The translations under genes and the position numbers were made by a program. From Conexibacter sp. CPCC 205762 (lineage in GTDB: Bacteria; Actinomycetota; Thermoleophilia; Solirubrobacterales; Solirubrobacteraceae), in the NCBI RefSeq assembly GCF_030646155.1, contig NZ_JAUTDN010000007.1, positions 1-64,000 on the forward strand: a stretch of DNA of 64,000 nucleotides, read 5' to 3'. The first letter of the stretch is position 1, and each line of letters opens with the position of its first letter. This document shows, piece by piece, positions 17,491 to 25,844 of this stretch. The notes below the pieces were generated by a model. The model saw only the letters and a list, made by a program, of their open reading frames with translations, did no database searches and was not told where the DNA came from.

Positions 17491-19941
17491 ATGACCCGTC
17501 GCCCGCTGCCGTTCCTGCTCACCCTGCTCGCGACGCTGCTGCTGTGCGGCGGCGGCGCGCTGGCCGGACCCGCGGGAGCGGCGACGGGCGACCAGCCGTG
17601 GCGCGTCGTCGACGACGTCCGCGGCGAGCTGTTCGAAGCGCAGACGGCGCTGATCCTGGAGACGCCGGCCGACGCCGTGCGCGCCGTCAGACGCGCCCGT
17701 CAGCGTTACGACGGCGCGCTGTCGAGAACGGTCGCGGCCGCCGACCCCGACGCCGACAGAGCGATCGACGCCGCCTTCGGCGACGCGCTCAGAGCGGCCG
17801 CCGCCGACGACGAGATCGCGCTCGCGGCCGCCCGCGGCGAGATTCGCGCCGCGCTCTTCGCCGGCTCCTACGCCGTCACCGTCGACGCGGTGCAGGACGG
17901 CGACGCGAGGACCGCGCGCAGCTGGCTGCTGCTGCGCGAGTTCCGCACCGCGACCCGCTTCACCCGCCCCGGCGGTGACGCGACGCTCGCCGTCCGCCAG
18001 CTCGCGCGCAGAAGAATCGCGCCCGACGCGGCCCGCGCGATCGTCGTCAAGGACCTGCTCGACGCCTACCAGGGCCGCCTGCGCGAGCTGCTCGACGACG
18101 CCGCCCGCGGCGACGAGCGCGCGCTCCCCAACCGCACCGCCGAGGCCTCCGCGCAGGCGGCCGGCTACTTCGGCATCCTGCTGCCGCGCTACCTGCAGGA
18201 CATGGGCGACGTCCGCGCCGACAGAGCGCTCGCCGCCTACAACCGCATGCAGCGCGCTGCCCGCAGAGGTGACTCGGCCGCGTTCAGAGCGGCCCATGCC
18301 GACGCGGTCGCGGCGCTGGAGGGCTTCACCGCCGCGCCCTTCACCGACGAGGAGGCCGCCCGCCGCGCCCAGCAGCTGCTGCGCTTCCTCGCGCTCGTGC
18401 CGGTCGAGTACGGCCGCGGCACCAACGACGGCAGCGTCACCAAGGACTTCGAGATCGAGGAGGCGGTCGCGTTCCAGAAGGGCGCCGACGCCGCCTTCCA
18501 GGATCTGCAGGCGATGCTCGCCAAGCGCGATCCGGCGCGCACCGCGACGGTCGCCGACCAGCTCGACAGACTCGGCGGGCTCGTCGACGAGGCGACGAAG
18601 AGAAAGGAGGGCGTCGCGCCCTCCGGCGACGTCGAGCAGCTCGCGGGCGAGATCGAGGACGGGCTGACGGCGACGATGCCGTCGGCGTGGCAGGAGGCGA
18701 CCGACGAGTCCGACTACGACCTGATCGCGCTCACGCTCGACCGCATGGAGGCGGCCGCCGGCGCCGGCCAGTACCAGCAGGCCGAGCAGGCGCGGCTGGA
18801 GGCGTACGCCTTCTTCGAGTTCGGCCCCGAGCGGCGGCTGAAGGCGTTCGACCCCGGCCTCGCGCTCGACGTCGAGGGGCTGATCTGGTTCGGCGCGCTC
18901 GACCAGGAGGGCCTTGCCACGTTGATCGCCGACCGCGCCTCGCGGCGCGACATCCATGCGACGCGGCTCGTGCTCGACGAGCGCCTCGGCGACGCCGCCG
19001 CGACGCTCGGCGACAGCGCCAACAAGACGCAGGTCGTCGTCAACTCGGCGATCCTCGTCTTCCGCGAGGGGCTGGAGGCGGTCCTGATCCTCGCCGCGAT
19101 CACCGCCTCGTTCATCGGCGCCAAGCGGCGGATGCGGCGGCCGGTGCTGATCGGCGCCGGGCTCGGCCTGCTCGCCTCGGTGATCACGTGGGTGCTGGCG
19201 CAGACGATCCTGACCTCGCTCGACCAGTACGGCGAGAAGCTCGAGGCGGTCGTCGGGATCATCGCGATCGCGGTCCTGCTGCTGATCACGAACTGGTTCT
19301 TCCACAAGGTCTACTGGAGCGAGTGGATCGGCAAGTTCCACCGCCAGCGCAAGCGACTGGAGAGATTCGACAGAGTCGGCTTCATCTCGGCGCAGGTGAT
19401 CGGGCTCGTGCTGCTCGGGCTCACGAGCGTCTACCGCGAGGGCTTCGAGACCGTCCTCTTCCTGCAGTCGCTGCAGCTCAGCGCCGGCACCGCGACGGTC
19501 GTCGAGGGCGCCGGGCTCGGGCTCGCGATGGTGCTCGGCGTCGCCGTCCTCACCTTCGCGCTCCAGCGCAAGCTGCCGTACAAGAAGATGCTGATAGTGA
19601 CCGGCGTGATGATCGGCTTCGTGCTGATCGTGATGGTCGGGCAGACGGCGCGCACGATGCAGGGCACCGGCTGGCTGCCGATCACGCCGCTCGGCTTCGA
19701 TCCGCCCTACTGGGCGAGCCTCTGGTTCGGCGTCTACCCGACGGTCGAGACGGTCGTCGCGCAGCTCGCCGCGGCCGCCTTCGTGATCGGCTCCTACTAC
19801 CTCGCGCAGGAGGTGCGTGTGAAGCGGCCGCAGCGGGCGGCGCGCAAGCGGCGCGCGGCGGCGGCCGCGGAGACGCCGCAGCCGGCCGAGGCCGAGGCAC
19901 GGGAGGCCGACGCGCAGGCCGCGACGAGCGACGCTCGCTAG
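17491..19941 (+). CDS. efeU: FTR1-family iron permease (EfeU-like) with a large extracytoplasmic domain
   Basis: 816 residues. A signal peptide (about 1-30) is followed by some 480 residues of helical extracytoplasmic domain, then seven membrane segments from about 515 to 770 and a charged Ala/Arg tail. Both iron-binding REXXE motifs are present: FREGLEAVL near 523 and YREGFETVL near 647. FTR1/EfeU proteins import ferric/ferrous iron across the cytoplasmic membrane. E. coli EfeU is about 276 residues, so the N-terminal domain is an added module, as in FTR1 proteins of many actinobacteria. It is 7 bases after the EfeO-like gene. No EfeB peroxidase is nearby. Confidence 0.93.
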   Translation: MTRRPLPFLLTLLATLLLCGGGALAGPAGAATGDQPWRVVDDVRGELFEAQTALILETPADAVRAVRRARQRYDGALSRTVAAADPDADRAIDAAFGDALRAAAADDEIALAAARGEIRAALFAGSYAVTVDAVQDGDARTARSWLLLREFRTATRFTRPGGDATLAVRQLARRRIAPDAARAIVVKDLLDAYQGRLRELLDDAARGDERALPNRTAEASAQAAGYFGILLPRYLQDMGDVRADRALAAYNRMQRAARRGDSAAFRAAHADAVAALEGFTAAPFTDEEAARRAQQLLRFLALVPVEYGRGTNDGSVTKDFEIEEAVAFQKGADAAFQDLQAMLAKRDPARTATVADQLDRLGGLVDEATKRKEGVAPSGDVEQLAGEIEDGLTATMPSAWQEATDESDYDLIALTLDRMEAAAGAGQYQQAEQARLEAYAFFEFGPERRLKAFDPGLALDVEGLIWFGALDQEGLATLIADRASRRDIHATRLVLDERLGDAAATLGDSANKTQVVVNSAILVFREGLEAVLILAAITASFIGAKRRMRRPVLIGAGLGLLASVITWVLAQTILTSLDQYGEKLEAVVGIIAIAVLLLITNWFFHKVYWSEWIGKFHRQRKRLERFDRVGFISAQVIGLVLLGLTSVYREGFETVLFLQSLQLSAGTATVVEGAGLGLAMVLGVAVLTFALQRKLPYKKMLIVTGVMIGFVLIVMVGQTARTMQGTGWLPITPLGFDPPYWASLWFGVYPTVETVVAQLAAAAFVIGSYYLAQEVRVKRPQRAARKRRAAAAAETPQPAEAEAREADAQAATSDAR

Positions 19942-19951
19942 CCTCTCGGGG

Positions 19952-20572
19952 GTGCTCGACAAGATCACCGACGCCGCGCGCGACGCGGTCACCACGCTCG
20001 GCTACCCCGGCATCTTCCTCGCGATGGTCGCCGAGAACGTCTTCCCGCCGATCCCCTCCGAGGTCGTCCTGCCGCTCGCCGGCTTCGAGGTCGACGCCGG
20101 CACGCTGAACTTCGTCCTCGTCGTGCTGGCGGCGACGCTCGGCTCGCTCGCGGGCGCGCTGATCCTCTACGCGATCGGCCTCTACGGCGGCCGCCCGGCG
20201 GTGCTCAAGTGGGGCTCGGTGCTGCGCGTCGGCGAGCAGGACCTCGACCGCGCCGAGCAGTGGTTCGACCGCTGGGGCGACTGGGTCGTGCTGGGCGCGC
20301 GCGTGATCCCGCTGGCGCGCTCGGTCGTCTCGATACCGGCCGGGATGATGCGCATGAGCCTGCTGCGCTTCTCGCTGCTGACGGCCGCCGGCTCGCTCGT
20401 CTGGAACATCGCGCTCGTCTTCGCCGGCAAGCAGCTCGGCGCCAACTGGGAGGACGTCACCGGCGCGATCGAGACGTACGCGCTGCCGCTCAGAATCGTG
20501 CTCGTGGCAGGGATCCTGGCCGGCGCCGTGTGGCTGCTGCGGCGCCGTCGCCGCACCGCCGAGACGGTCTAG
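19952..20572 (+). CDS. DedA-family membrane protein
   Basis: 206 residues with the DedA core: YPGIFLAMVAENVFPPIPSE near 20, GSLAGALILYAIG near 65 and the conserved arginine region ARVIPLARSVVSIPAGMMRM near 117. Characterised DedA relatives move lipids (C55-phosphate, phosphatidylethanolamine) across the membrane using proton coupling. GTG 19952 begins 10 bases after the FTR1 stop. The stop codon overlaps that of the convergent SMP-30 gene. Confidence 0.92.
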   Translation: MLDKITDAARDAVTTLGYPGIFLAMVAENVFPPIPSEVVLPLAGFEVDAGTLNFVLVVLAATLGSLAGALILYAIGLYGGRPAVLKWGSVLRVGEQDLDRAEQWFDRWGDWVVLGARVIPLARSVVSIPAGMMRMSLLRFSLLTAAGSLVWNIALVFAGKQLGANWEDVTGAIETYALPLRIVLVAGILAGAVWLLRRRRRTAETV

Positions 20573-21447
20573 GCGATCCGCGCCGGGGTCGGCGGCAGAC
20601 CGGCGACCCCCGGGCGAGCGACCAGCAGCGATCCCGCCGCCGGCTCGGCGGCGAGCTGGGCGGCGTCGTAGCCGTGGCAGGAGGACGTGATCAGCAGGTC
20701 GCGGTCGTCGGCGCCGCCGAAGGCGCAGCTGGTCGGACGCAGCAGCGGCACCCGCAGCTCGTCCAGCAGCGCTCCGCCGGGGGTGTAGCAGCGGACCGCG
20801 CCGCCGTCCCAGAAGGCGACCCAGAGGTTGCCGTCGGCGTCGACCGCGAGCCCGTCCGGCTGTCCCGGCCGCGCGCTCGTGTCGAGCGCCGGCCCGGCGC
20901 TGCCGAGCAGCTCTCCGCGCAGCGGGTCGACGCGATGGCGCGCGATCGTCCGCCGCGGCGAGTCGGCGAGGTAGAGCGTCTCGCCGTCGGGCGACCAGCC
21001 GAGGCCGTTGGGGACGTCGAGCCCGTCGAGCACGCACGTCAGCAGGCCGTCGTCGCCGAGCCGCTGCAGCGTTCCGCCGCCCGGCGCCATGTCGCGCCGC
21101 GTCGCGCCGACCCACAGCCGCCCGCCGGGGTCGACCTTCGCGTCGTTGACGCGGACCGTCGCGGGGTCGGCGGCGAGCGCGGCGAGCGGGACGACCTCGC
21201 CGCTGCCGCGCGCGAGCCGCGCCACCCCGGCGCCGAGCGCGAGCAGCAGGTCGTCGCCGCCGGCGAGCGGGATCGCCGCGCCCGGCAGCGCGCCGACCGC
21301 GTACGCCGTCGAGCCGGTGGCGGTTGTCGCGTGGACGCGCTCGGCGAGCATGTCGACCCACAGCAGCTCGCCGCGCGCGGCGTCCCAGCAGGGGCCCTCG
21401 CCGAGCGCGGCCCGCGCCGCGTGGAAGACCTCGACGGCGCCGCTCAC
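20569..21447 (-). CDS. SMP-30/gluconolactonase-family lactonase
   Basis: 292 residues. A six-bladed propeller hydrolase that opens sugar lactones. Family marks: EGPCWDAARGELLWVDM at the start with the first metal-ligand Glu, VNDAKVDPGGRLWVGAT near 110, the Asn in DVPNGLGWSPDGETLYLADS near 155 and the catalytic Asp in QPDGLAVDADGNLWVAFW near 205. GTG 21447 overlaps the aldolase stop by four bases. It is the last gene of the sugar-acid operon, consistent with converting the lactone made by a dehydrogenase to the aldonate. Confidence 0.92.
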   Translation of the reverse strand: MSGAVEVFHAARAALGEGPCWDAARGELLWVDMLAERVHATTATGSTAYAVGALPGAAIPLAGGDDLLLALGAGVARLARGSGEVVPLAALAADPATVRVNDAKVDPGGRLWVGATRRDMAPGGGTLQRLGDDGLLTCVLDGLDVPNGLGWSPDGETLYLADSPRRTIARHRVDPLRGELLGSAGPALDTSARPGQPDGLAVDADGNLWVAFWDGGAVRCYTPGGALLDELRVPLLRPTSCAFGGADDRDLLITSSCHGYDAAQLAAEPAAGSLLVARPGVAGLPPTPARIA

Positions 21448-22061
21448 CGTACCGCCGCGAGCAGCTCGCTCGCGCGCTCTCCCGCCGTGGCGGGATCGGC
21501 CAGCAGCGGGCCGCCGACGCCGAGCGCGACCGCCCCGGCGGCGATCCAGGCGGGCGCCGTCGCGGCCGTGATGCCGCCGGTGGGCACCAGCGGCGCCTGC
21601 GGGAAGGGGCCGTGCAGCGCGGAGACGATCGACGGCTCGAACTGGTCGGAGGGGAACAGCTTGATCAGATCCGCGCCGAGCGCGAGCGCCTCGCCCAGCT
21701 CGCTCGCCGTCGCGACGCCGGCGACGACCGGCACGCCGTAGCGGTGGCCGCAGGCGATCGTCTCCGGCACCAGCGACGGCGTCACGAGGAAGCGCGCGCC
21801 GGCCAGCAGCGCCAGCCGCGCGCTGGCCGCGTCGAGCACCGTGCCGGCGCCGACGAGCGCGCCGGGACGCGCCCGCGCCAGCGCGGCGACGGCGTCGAGC
21901 GCGCCCGGCTGCGTCAGCGAGACCTCGATCACGTCGAGGCCGGCGTCGGCGACCGCGGTCCCGACCTCGGTCGCCGTGCGCGCGTCGCGGGCGCGCAGGA
22001 TCGCGATCAGGCGCAGGCGCGCGATCCGTGCGCACGTCTCCCAGCGGTATCCGTCAGTCAT
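21444..22061 (-). CDS. KDPG/KDPGal-type aldolase (2-keto-3-deoxy sugar-acid aldolase)
   Basis: 205 residues, a class I aldolase of the Eda family. The Schiff-base lysine is in ADLIKLFPS near 135, the catalytic Glu in VIEVSLT near 47, and the phosphate/substrate loop PTGGI near 163. It would split a 2-keto-3-deoxy acid into pyruvate and an aldehyde. Whether the substrate is phosphorylated cannot be told, but no sugar kinase is in the operon. It begins 24 bases after the aldo/keto reductase gene, the only real gap in the operon. Confidence 0.92.
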   Translation of the reverse strand: MTDGYRWETCARIARLRLIAILRARDARTATEVGTAVADAGLDVIEVSLTQPGALDAVAALARARPGALVGAGTVLDAASARLALLAGARFLVTPSLVPETIACGHRYGVPVVAGVATASELGEALALGADLIKLFPSDQFEPSIVSALHGPFPQAPLVPTGGITAATAPAWIAAGAVALGVGGPLLADPATAGERASELLAAVR

Positions 22062-22085
22062 CGGTCGCAGCTCTCCGTTCGTGGG

Positions 22086-23060
22086 TCATGCCGGCAGCGG
22101 CAGGCGCGCGTCGAGCAGCTCCTCGGCGCGCAGCTGCTGCCACAGCCCGGCCGGGATCGGCGCGGCCAGGTGGGCGACGTCGGCGCGCACCTCGGTCGCG
22201 CTGCGCATGCCGACGAGCACGCCGGCGACGGCGGGGTGGGCGAGCGGCAGCCGCAGCGCGGCGGCCGGCAGCGCGACGCCGTGCTCGGCGCAGATCGCGG
22301 CGATCCGGCGCGCCCGCGCCAGCACGCCGGCGGGCGCGGGCGCGTAGCCGAAGCGGGCGTCGTCGCCGGGGGCCGCCAGGATCCCGCTGTTGAAGACGCC
22401 CGCGGCGACGACCGCGACGCCGCGCGCGGCGGCCGCGTCGAGCGCGGCGAGGCCGTCGGCGTGCTCGAGCAGCGTGTACTGCCCCGCCAGCAGGACGCAG
22501 TCGACCTCGGCCTCGGCGAACAGCCGCGCCGGCGTCGCGGCGACGTTGGTGCCGACGCCGATCGCGCGCAGCAGCCCTTCGTCGCGCAGCTCGCAGAGCG
22601 CCGGCAGCGCCTCGTCGACGGCGCTGCGCCAGTGCGGCTCCGGATCGTGCAGGTAGACGACGTCGACGCGCTCGACGCCGAGCCGTCGCAGGCTCCCCTC
22701 CAGCGACCGTCGCACGCCGTCGCGCGAGAAGTCGGGCACGGCGGTGCGGGCGGGCGCGGCCGCGAACGTCGGGTCGATCGCGTCGCCGTCGCGGCGCGGG
22801 CGCAGCAGCCGGCCGACCTTCGTCGAGATCGTCACGGCCGGCGTCCGCAGCGCCGTCCCGAGCGCGGCGCCGAGCCGCTCCTCGGCGAGCCCCGAGCCGT
22901 ACAGCGGCGCGACGTCGAAGCAGCGCACGCCGGCGGCGATCGCGGCCGCGACGGCGCTGTCGGCAGCGTCGTCGGGGAGCGGCTCGTAGAGGTTGCCGAG
23001 GGCGGCGGCGCCGAAGCCGAGCGGGCTGGCGGCGAAGGCCGCCGCCGGAAAGCGGCTCAT
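22086..23060 (-). CDS. Aldo/keto reductase (L-fucose / D-threo-aldose 1-dehydrogenase type)
   Basis: 324 residues. AKR barrel marks: FDVAPLYGSGLAEERLG near 48-64 (catalytic Asp and Tyr), the Lys in STKVGRLLRP, VDVVYLHDPEPHW near 133 (His), and GVGTN near 170. The sequence between strands 3 and 4 (PDFSRDGVRRSLEGSLRRLGVERVD) is typical of the L-fucose/D-threo-aldose dehydrogenase and pyridoxal dehydrogenase group, which oxidise a free sugar to its lactone. ATG 23060 overlaps the creatininase-family stop by four bases. It would supply the lactone for the SMP-30 enzyme. Confidence 0.9.
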   Translation of the reverse strand: MSRFPAAAFAASPLGFGAAALGNLYEPLPDDAADSAVAAAIAAGVRCFDVAPLYGSGLAEERLGAALGTALRTPAVTISTKVGRLLRPRRDGDAIDPTFAAAPARTAVPDFSRDGVRRSLEGSLRRLGVERVDVVYLHDPEPHWRSAVDEALPALCELRDEGLLRAIGVGTNVAATPARLFAEAEVDCVLLAGQYTLLEHADGLAALDAAAARGVAVVAAGVFNSGILAAPGDDARFGYAPAPAGVLARARRIAAICAEHGVALPAAALRLPLAHPAVAGVLVGMRSATEVRADVAHLAAPIPAGLWQQLRAEELLDARLPLPA

Positions 23061-23815
23061 GCCGCGCGCAGGTCCCCGAGCACGGCGGCGAGCGCGTCGC
23101 GGATCGCGGCGGAGGCGGCCGCTCCCAGCTCCGCGGTCGCGGCCCGCGGCTCGCCCATCACGCCGCTGGCGGCGATCTGCTCGAAGCTGCGCTGCAGGCG
23201 CGCGCGGCCGCCGCGCAGCATGTCGGCGTCGTCCCAGCCGAAGGCGGGGGCGCTCTCGCGCGCGGGGATCAGCTCGCGCCGCACCAGTTCGGGAGCGGCG
23301 TGCAGCAGCAGCGCCGTCTCCAGCTCGCATGCGTGGCCGACTCCGCCGGGGCCCGCGCTCGTCAGCGCCAGCAGCTCCGGGCCGGCGGCCTGCCACCACG
23401 CGGTCACGACGAGCCGGCGATCGGGCCAGCGTGCGCCGAGCCGCTCCAGCACGACGTTGGCGATCGCCGTGTTGCCGCCGTGGGCGACCAGCAGCACGAG
23501 CGAGCGGAAGCCCTGCTCCAGCACGGAGTCGGCGAGCTGCTCGACGTAGGCGCCGAAGGCGTCGTGGCCGACCGTCAGCGTGCCGGGGAAGGCGCTGTGG
23601 TGGGCGGAGACGCCGATCGCCACGGTCGGCAGCACGAGCAGCTCCTCGCCGAGCAGCGCGTCGAGCGAGCCGGCGACGTGGTCGGCGATCAGGCGGTCGG
23701 TCGCGAGCGGCAGGTGCGGGCCGTGCTGCTCGACCGCGGCGAGCGGCAGCAGCACCGGGACGGCCCGGTCGACCGCGCCGAGCCCGGCGCTGGTGAGCAG
23801 CTCCCAGCGGCTCAC
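23057..23815 (-). CDS. Creatininase-family amidohydrolase
   Basis: 252 residues. Metal site of the creatininase fold: EQHGPHLPLATDRLIAD near 29-45 and VAHGGNTAIANVV near 112, with a Glu-containing GHACELETALLLH near 155. Known members include creatinine amidohydrolase, the formamide hydrolase ArfB and the mycofactocin protease MftE; no mycofactocin genes are here. GTG 23815 overlaps the upstream stop by four bases and the next gene by another four. Its place in a sugar-acid operon suggests a substrate with a C-N bond, or a lactone-like one; this is open. Confidence 0.88.
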   Translation of the reverse strand: MSRWELLTSAGLGAVDRAVPVLLPLAAVEQHGPHLPLATDRLIADHVAGSLDALLGEELLVLPTVAIGVSAHHSAFPGTLTVGHDAFGAYVEQLADSVLEQGFRSLVLLVAHGGNTAIANVVLERLGARWPDRRLVVTAWWQAAGPELLALTSAGPGGVGHACELETALLLHAAPELVRRELIPARESAPAFGWDDADMLRGGRARLQRSFEQIAASGVMGEPRAATAELGAAASAAIRDALAAVLGDLRAA

Positions 23816-24693
23816 GCGACCACCGCCGCGGCGGCCCACAGCTCCACTTCGACGAGCAGTCCGGGCAGCAGCTGGCAGCCGATCGCGGTGCGGACCGGCA
23901 GCGGCGCGGGCATCAGCTCGCGGTAGACCTCGTTGAAGCTCTCCCACTCGGCGAGGTCGGTCAGGTAGACGTTGACCTTGAAGACGTCGGCGAGGTCGAG
24001 GCCGGCGGTCTGCAGCTGGGCGCGGCAGTTCTCCAGCGTCGCGCGCGCCTGCTCGCGCACCGTCGTGCCGATCAGCGCGCCGTCGGGCGCGATCGCCGCC
24101 TGGCCGCTGATCACGACCGTGCGGCGCGGGTCGACCTCGAGCACCGGCGAGTAGGGGCCGGCGGTGACGTGCTGGGCGGCGCCGGCGGGAACGCGCTTGG
24201 CGGGCGCGGGCGCGGGGCGCGGCGGCAGGAAGCCGACGAAGCCGACGATCCGCCAGCGCTCGTCGATCCGGCGGCAGAGGTAGATCGTCCGCCACGCGAG
24301 CGTCTCCACGTCCCCGTCCTGCAGCCGCAGCGGCCCGTCGAAGCGCTTGTGCACGAGCGCGCGGTCGCGCTCCAGCTCGATCCCGTCGAGGAAGGTCGCG
24401 GCGGCGAAGTCGGCCGCCGGGTCGAGCGCGCGGGCGACGTCCTGCGCGGCGCCGTGCAGCCACCGCTCGCGGTATTCCTCCAGGCCCGGATAGCCGAGCC
24501 GCCAGGCGTCGGGATCGGTCGACGCGGCGCCGTCGACGGCGATGAACGAGCCGCCGTCGAAGTCGTCGGCGACGCGCTCCCAGTCGGCCTCGACGTACGC
24601 CTCGATGTCGCGCCGCACGAGCATCTCCCAGATCTCCGCGCGGTCGGCGTCGGCGCCGTCCCAGGGGTTGCGCAGGTGGGCGAGCGAGGTCAT
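23812..24693 (-). CDS. Fusion of an NTF2/SnoaL-like domain with a RidA (YjgF) domain
   Basis: 293 residues. Residues 1-155 look like an NTF2-like cone (RRDIEAYVEADWERVADDF, RIDERWRIVGFVGFLPP); residues 165-293 are a RidA domain (VVISGQAAIAPDGALIG, ATLENCRAQLQTAGLDLADV). The RidA catalytic arginine is present in PVRTAIG near 268 and the Glu in LVEVELWA near 282, so imine/enamine hydrolysis is possible. RidA proteins are normally stand-alone and about 130 residues. ATG 24693 overlaps the preceding dehydratase stop. The NTF2-like call is by pattern only. Confidence 0.82.
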   Translation of the reverse strand: MTSLAHLRNPWDGADADRAEIWEMLVRRDIEAYVEADWERVADDFDGGSFIAVDGAASTDPDAWRLGYPGLEEYRERWLHGAAQDVARALDPAADFAAATFLDGIELERDRALVHKRFDGPLRLQDGDVETLAWRTIYLCRRIDERWRIVGFVGFLPPRPAPAPAKRVPAGAAQHVTAGPYSPVLEVDPRRTVVISGQAAIAPDGALIGTTVREQARATLENCRAQLQTAGLDLADVFKVNVYLTDLAEWESFNEVYRELMPAPLPVRTAIGCQLLPGLLVEVELWAAAAVVA

Positions 24694-25844
24694 CGGAACT
24701 CCTTGCGGGTGACGGTGCGGGCGTCGACCGCGGCGGCGTCGAGCGCGACGCCGAGGCCGGGTCCCTGCGGCAGCAGCGCGAACGGCGGCTCGATCCGCAG
24801 CGGCTCGGCGAGCAGGTCGTGGGAGCGGATCAGGCGGCCGAAGACGTCGCTCGGCCAGGTGCAGGAGCGGGCGGCAGCGCAGGCGTGCAGGTACGCCGCC
24901 TCGCAGACGCCGAGGTCGACCTCGGAGCCGTGGAAGAGCGGCAGGCCGGCGAGCGAGGCGACCGCGTCGGCGCGCGCGAAGTCCCACAGCCCGCCGTTGA
25001 CGACGAGCCCGTCGACGGCGCGGTGCTGGACCGCGAGCGAGACGTCGGCGAGCCGCTGGCCGAGCTGCGGGTAGGGGACCGCGACGTGGCGCGCGATCGC
25101 GAGCGGGCTGGCGCGCCGCAGGTCGGCCCACGCGTCCCACGAGAAGGTGTGCGGGATCGGGTCCTCGATCAGCGCGACGTTGCCGACGGCGGCGAGCGCG
25201 TGGCAGCGGTCGAGCGCCATCCGCGGCGTCTCCCAGCGCTCGTTCGGGTCGAGCACGACCCGCATCGACGGCGCCGCCTCGGCGATCTCGCGGCACCAGC
25301 CGGCGACGTCGTCGTCGGCGTCGCACTTGAACTTGATCGTCGTGAAGCCCTGCGCGGCGTAGTCGGCGACGAGCGGACCGATGTCGCCTCGCAGGCGGTG
25401 CCCGCTCCAGGCGTTGACCTCGACGCGGTCGCGCAGCGCGCCGCCGAGCAGGTCGGCGAGCGGCATCCCGCGGTGGCGGGCGAGCGCGTCGGCGAGCGCG
25501 ATCTCGAAGCCGTCGTACTCGCGTCCGTAGGCGAACGGCAGCCGCTGCAGCGCGTAGCCGGCCGCGTCGCTGCCGAGCAGCATCCGCGCCATCTCCTCGA
25601 CGACCGGCCAGCGGTGGTCGCGGTACAGCTCGCCGAGGCCGACGGTGCCGTCGGCCAGCTCGAGCTCCAGCAGCAGCTTCGGGAGCGTGTCGAACTGGAC
25701 CGACCAGCCGCCTCTGGCGCCGGTCGCGAGCTTGTGCAGCGGGCGGTCGACGCCCGCGCTCTGGAGCGCGATCGGGTTCGCGGGGACGACGACCTCGGTC
25801 GCGGTCAGCCGGACGATGCGGGTCGCTGCGTCGTGTCTGCTCAT
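24690..25844 (-). CDS. Enolase-superfamily dehydratase (glucarate-dehydratase-like)
   Basis: 384 residues: enolase N-domain cap then a (beta/alpha)7-beta barrel. The KxK motif TIKFKCD lies near 180, metal ligands are DPNERW near 208 and IEDPIP near 235, and a barrel-end His is in LFHGSEVDLGV near 308, a spacing like glucarate dehydratases. It would abstract the alpha proton of a sugar acid and eliminate water to a 2-keto-3-deoxy acid. ATG 25844 overlaps the SDR stop by four bases. Substrate unknown; it is only loosely similar to the second enolase-superfamily gene in this operon. Confidence 0.87.
   Translation of the reverse strand: MSRHDAATRIVRLTATEVVVPANPIALQSAGVDRPLHKLATGARGGWSVQFDTLPKLLLELELADGTVGLGELYRDHRWPVVEEMARMLLGSDAAGYALQRLPFAYGREYDGFEIALADALARHRGMPLADLLGGALRDRVEVNAWSGHRLRGDIGPLVADYAAQGFTTIKFKCDADDDVAGWCREIAEAAPSMRVVLDPNERWETPRMALDRCHALAAVGNVALIEDPIPHTFSWDAWADLRRASPLAIARHVAVPYPQLGQRLADVSLAVQHRAVDGLVVNGGLWDFARADAVASLAGLPLFHGSEVDLGVCEAAYLHACAAARSCTWPSDVFGRLIRSHDLLAEPLRIEPPFALLPQGPGLGVALDAAAVDARTVTRKEFR

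Noticed and set aside
23057..23815. Creatininase-family gene considered as mycofactocin protease MftE
   Set aside because: No mycofactocin precursor, radical SAM or other mft gene lies nearby; the context is a sugar-acid operon.
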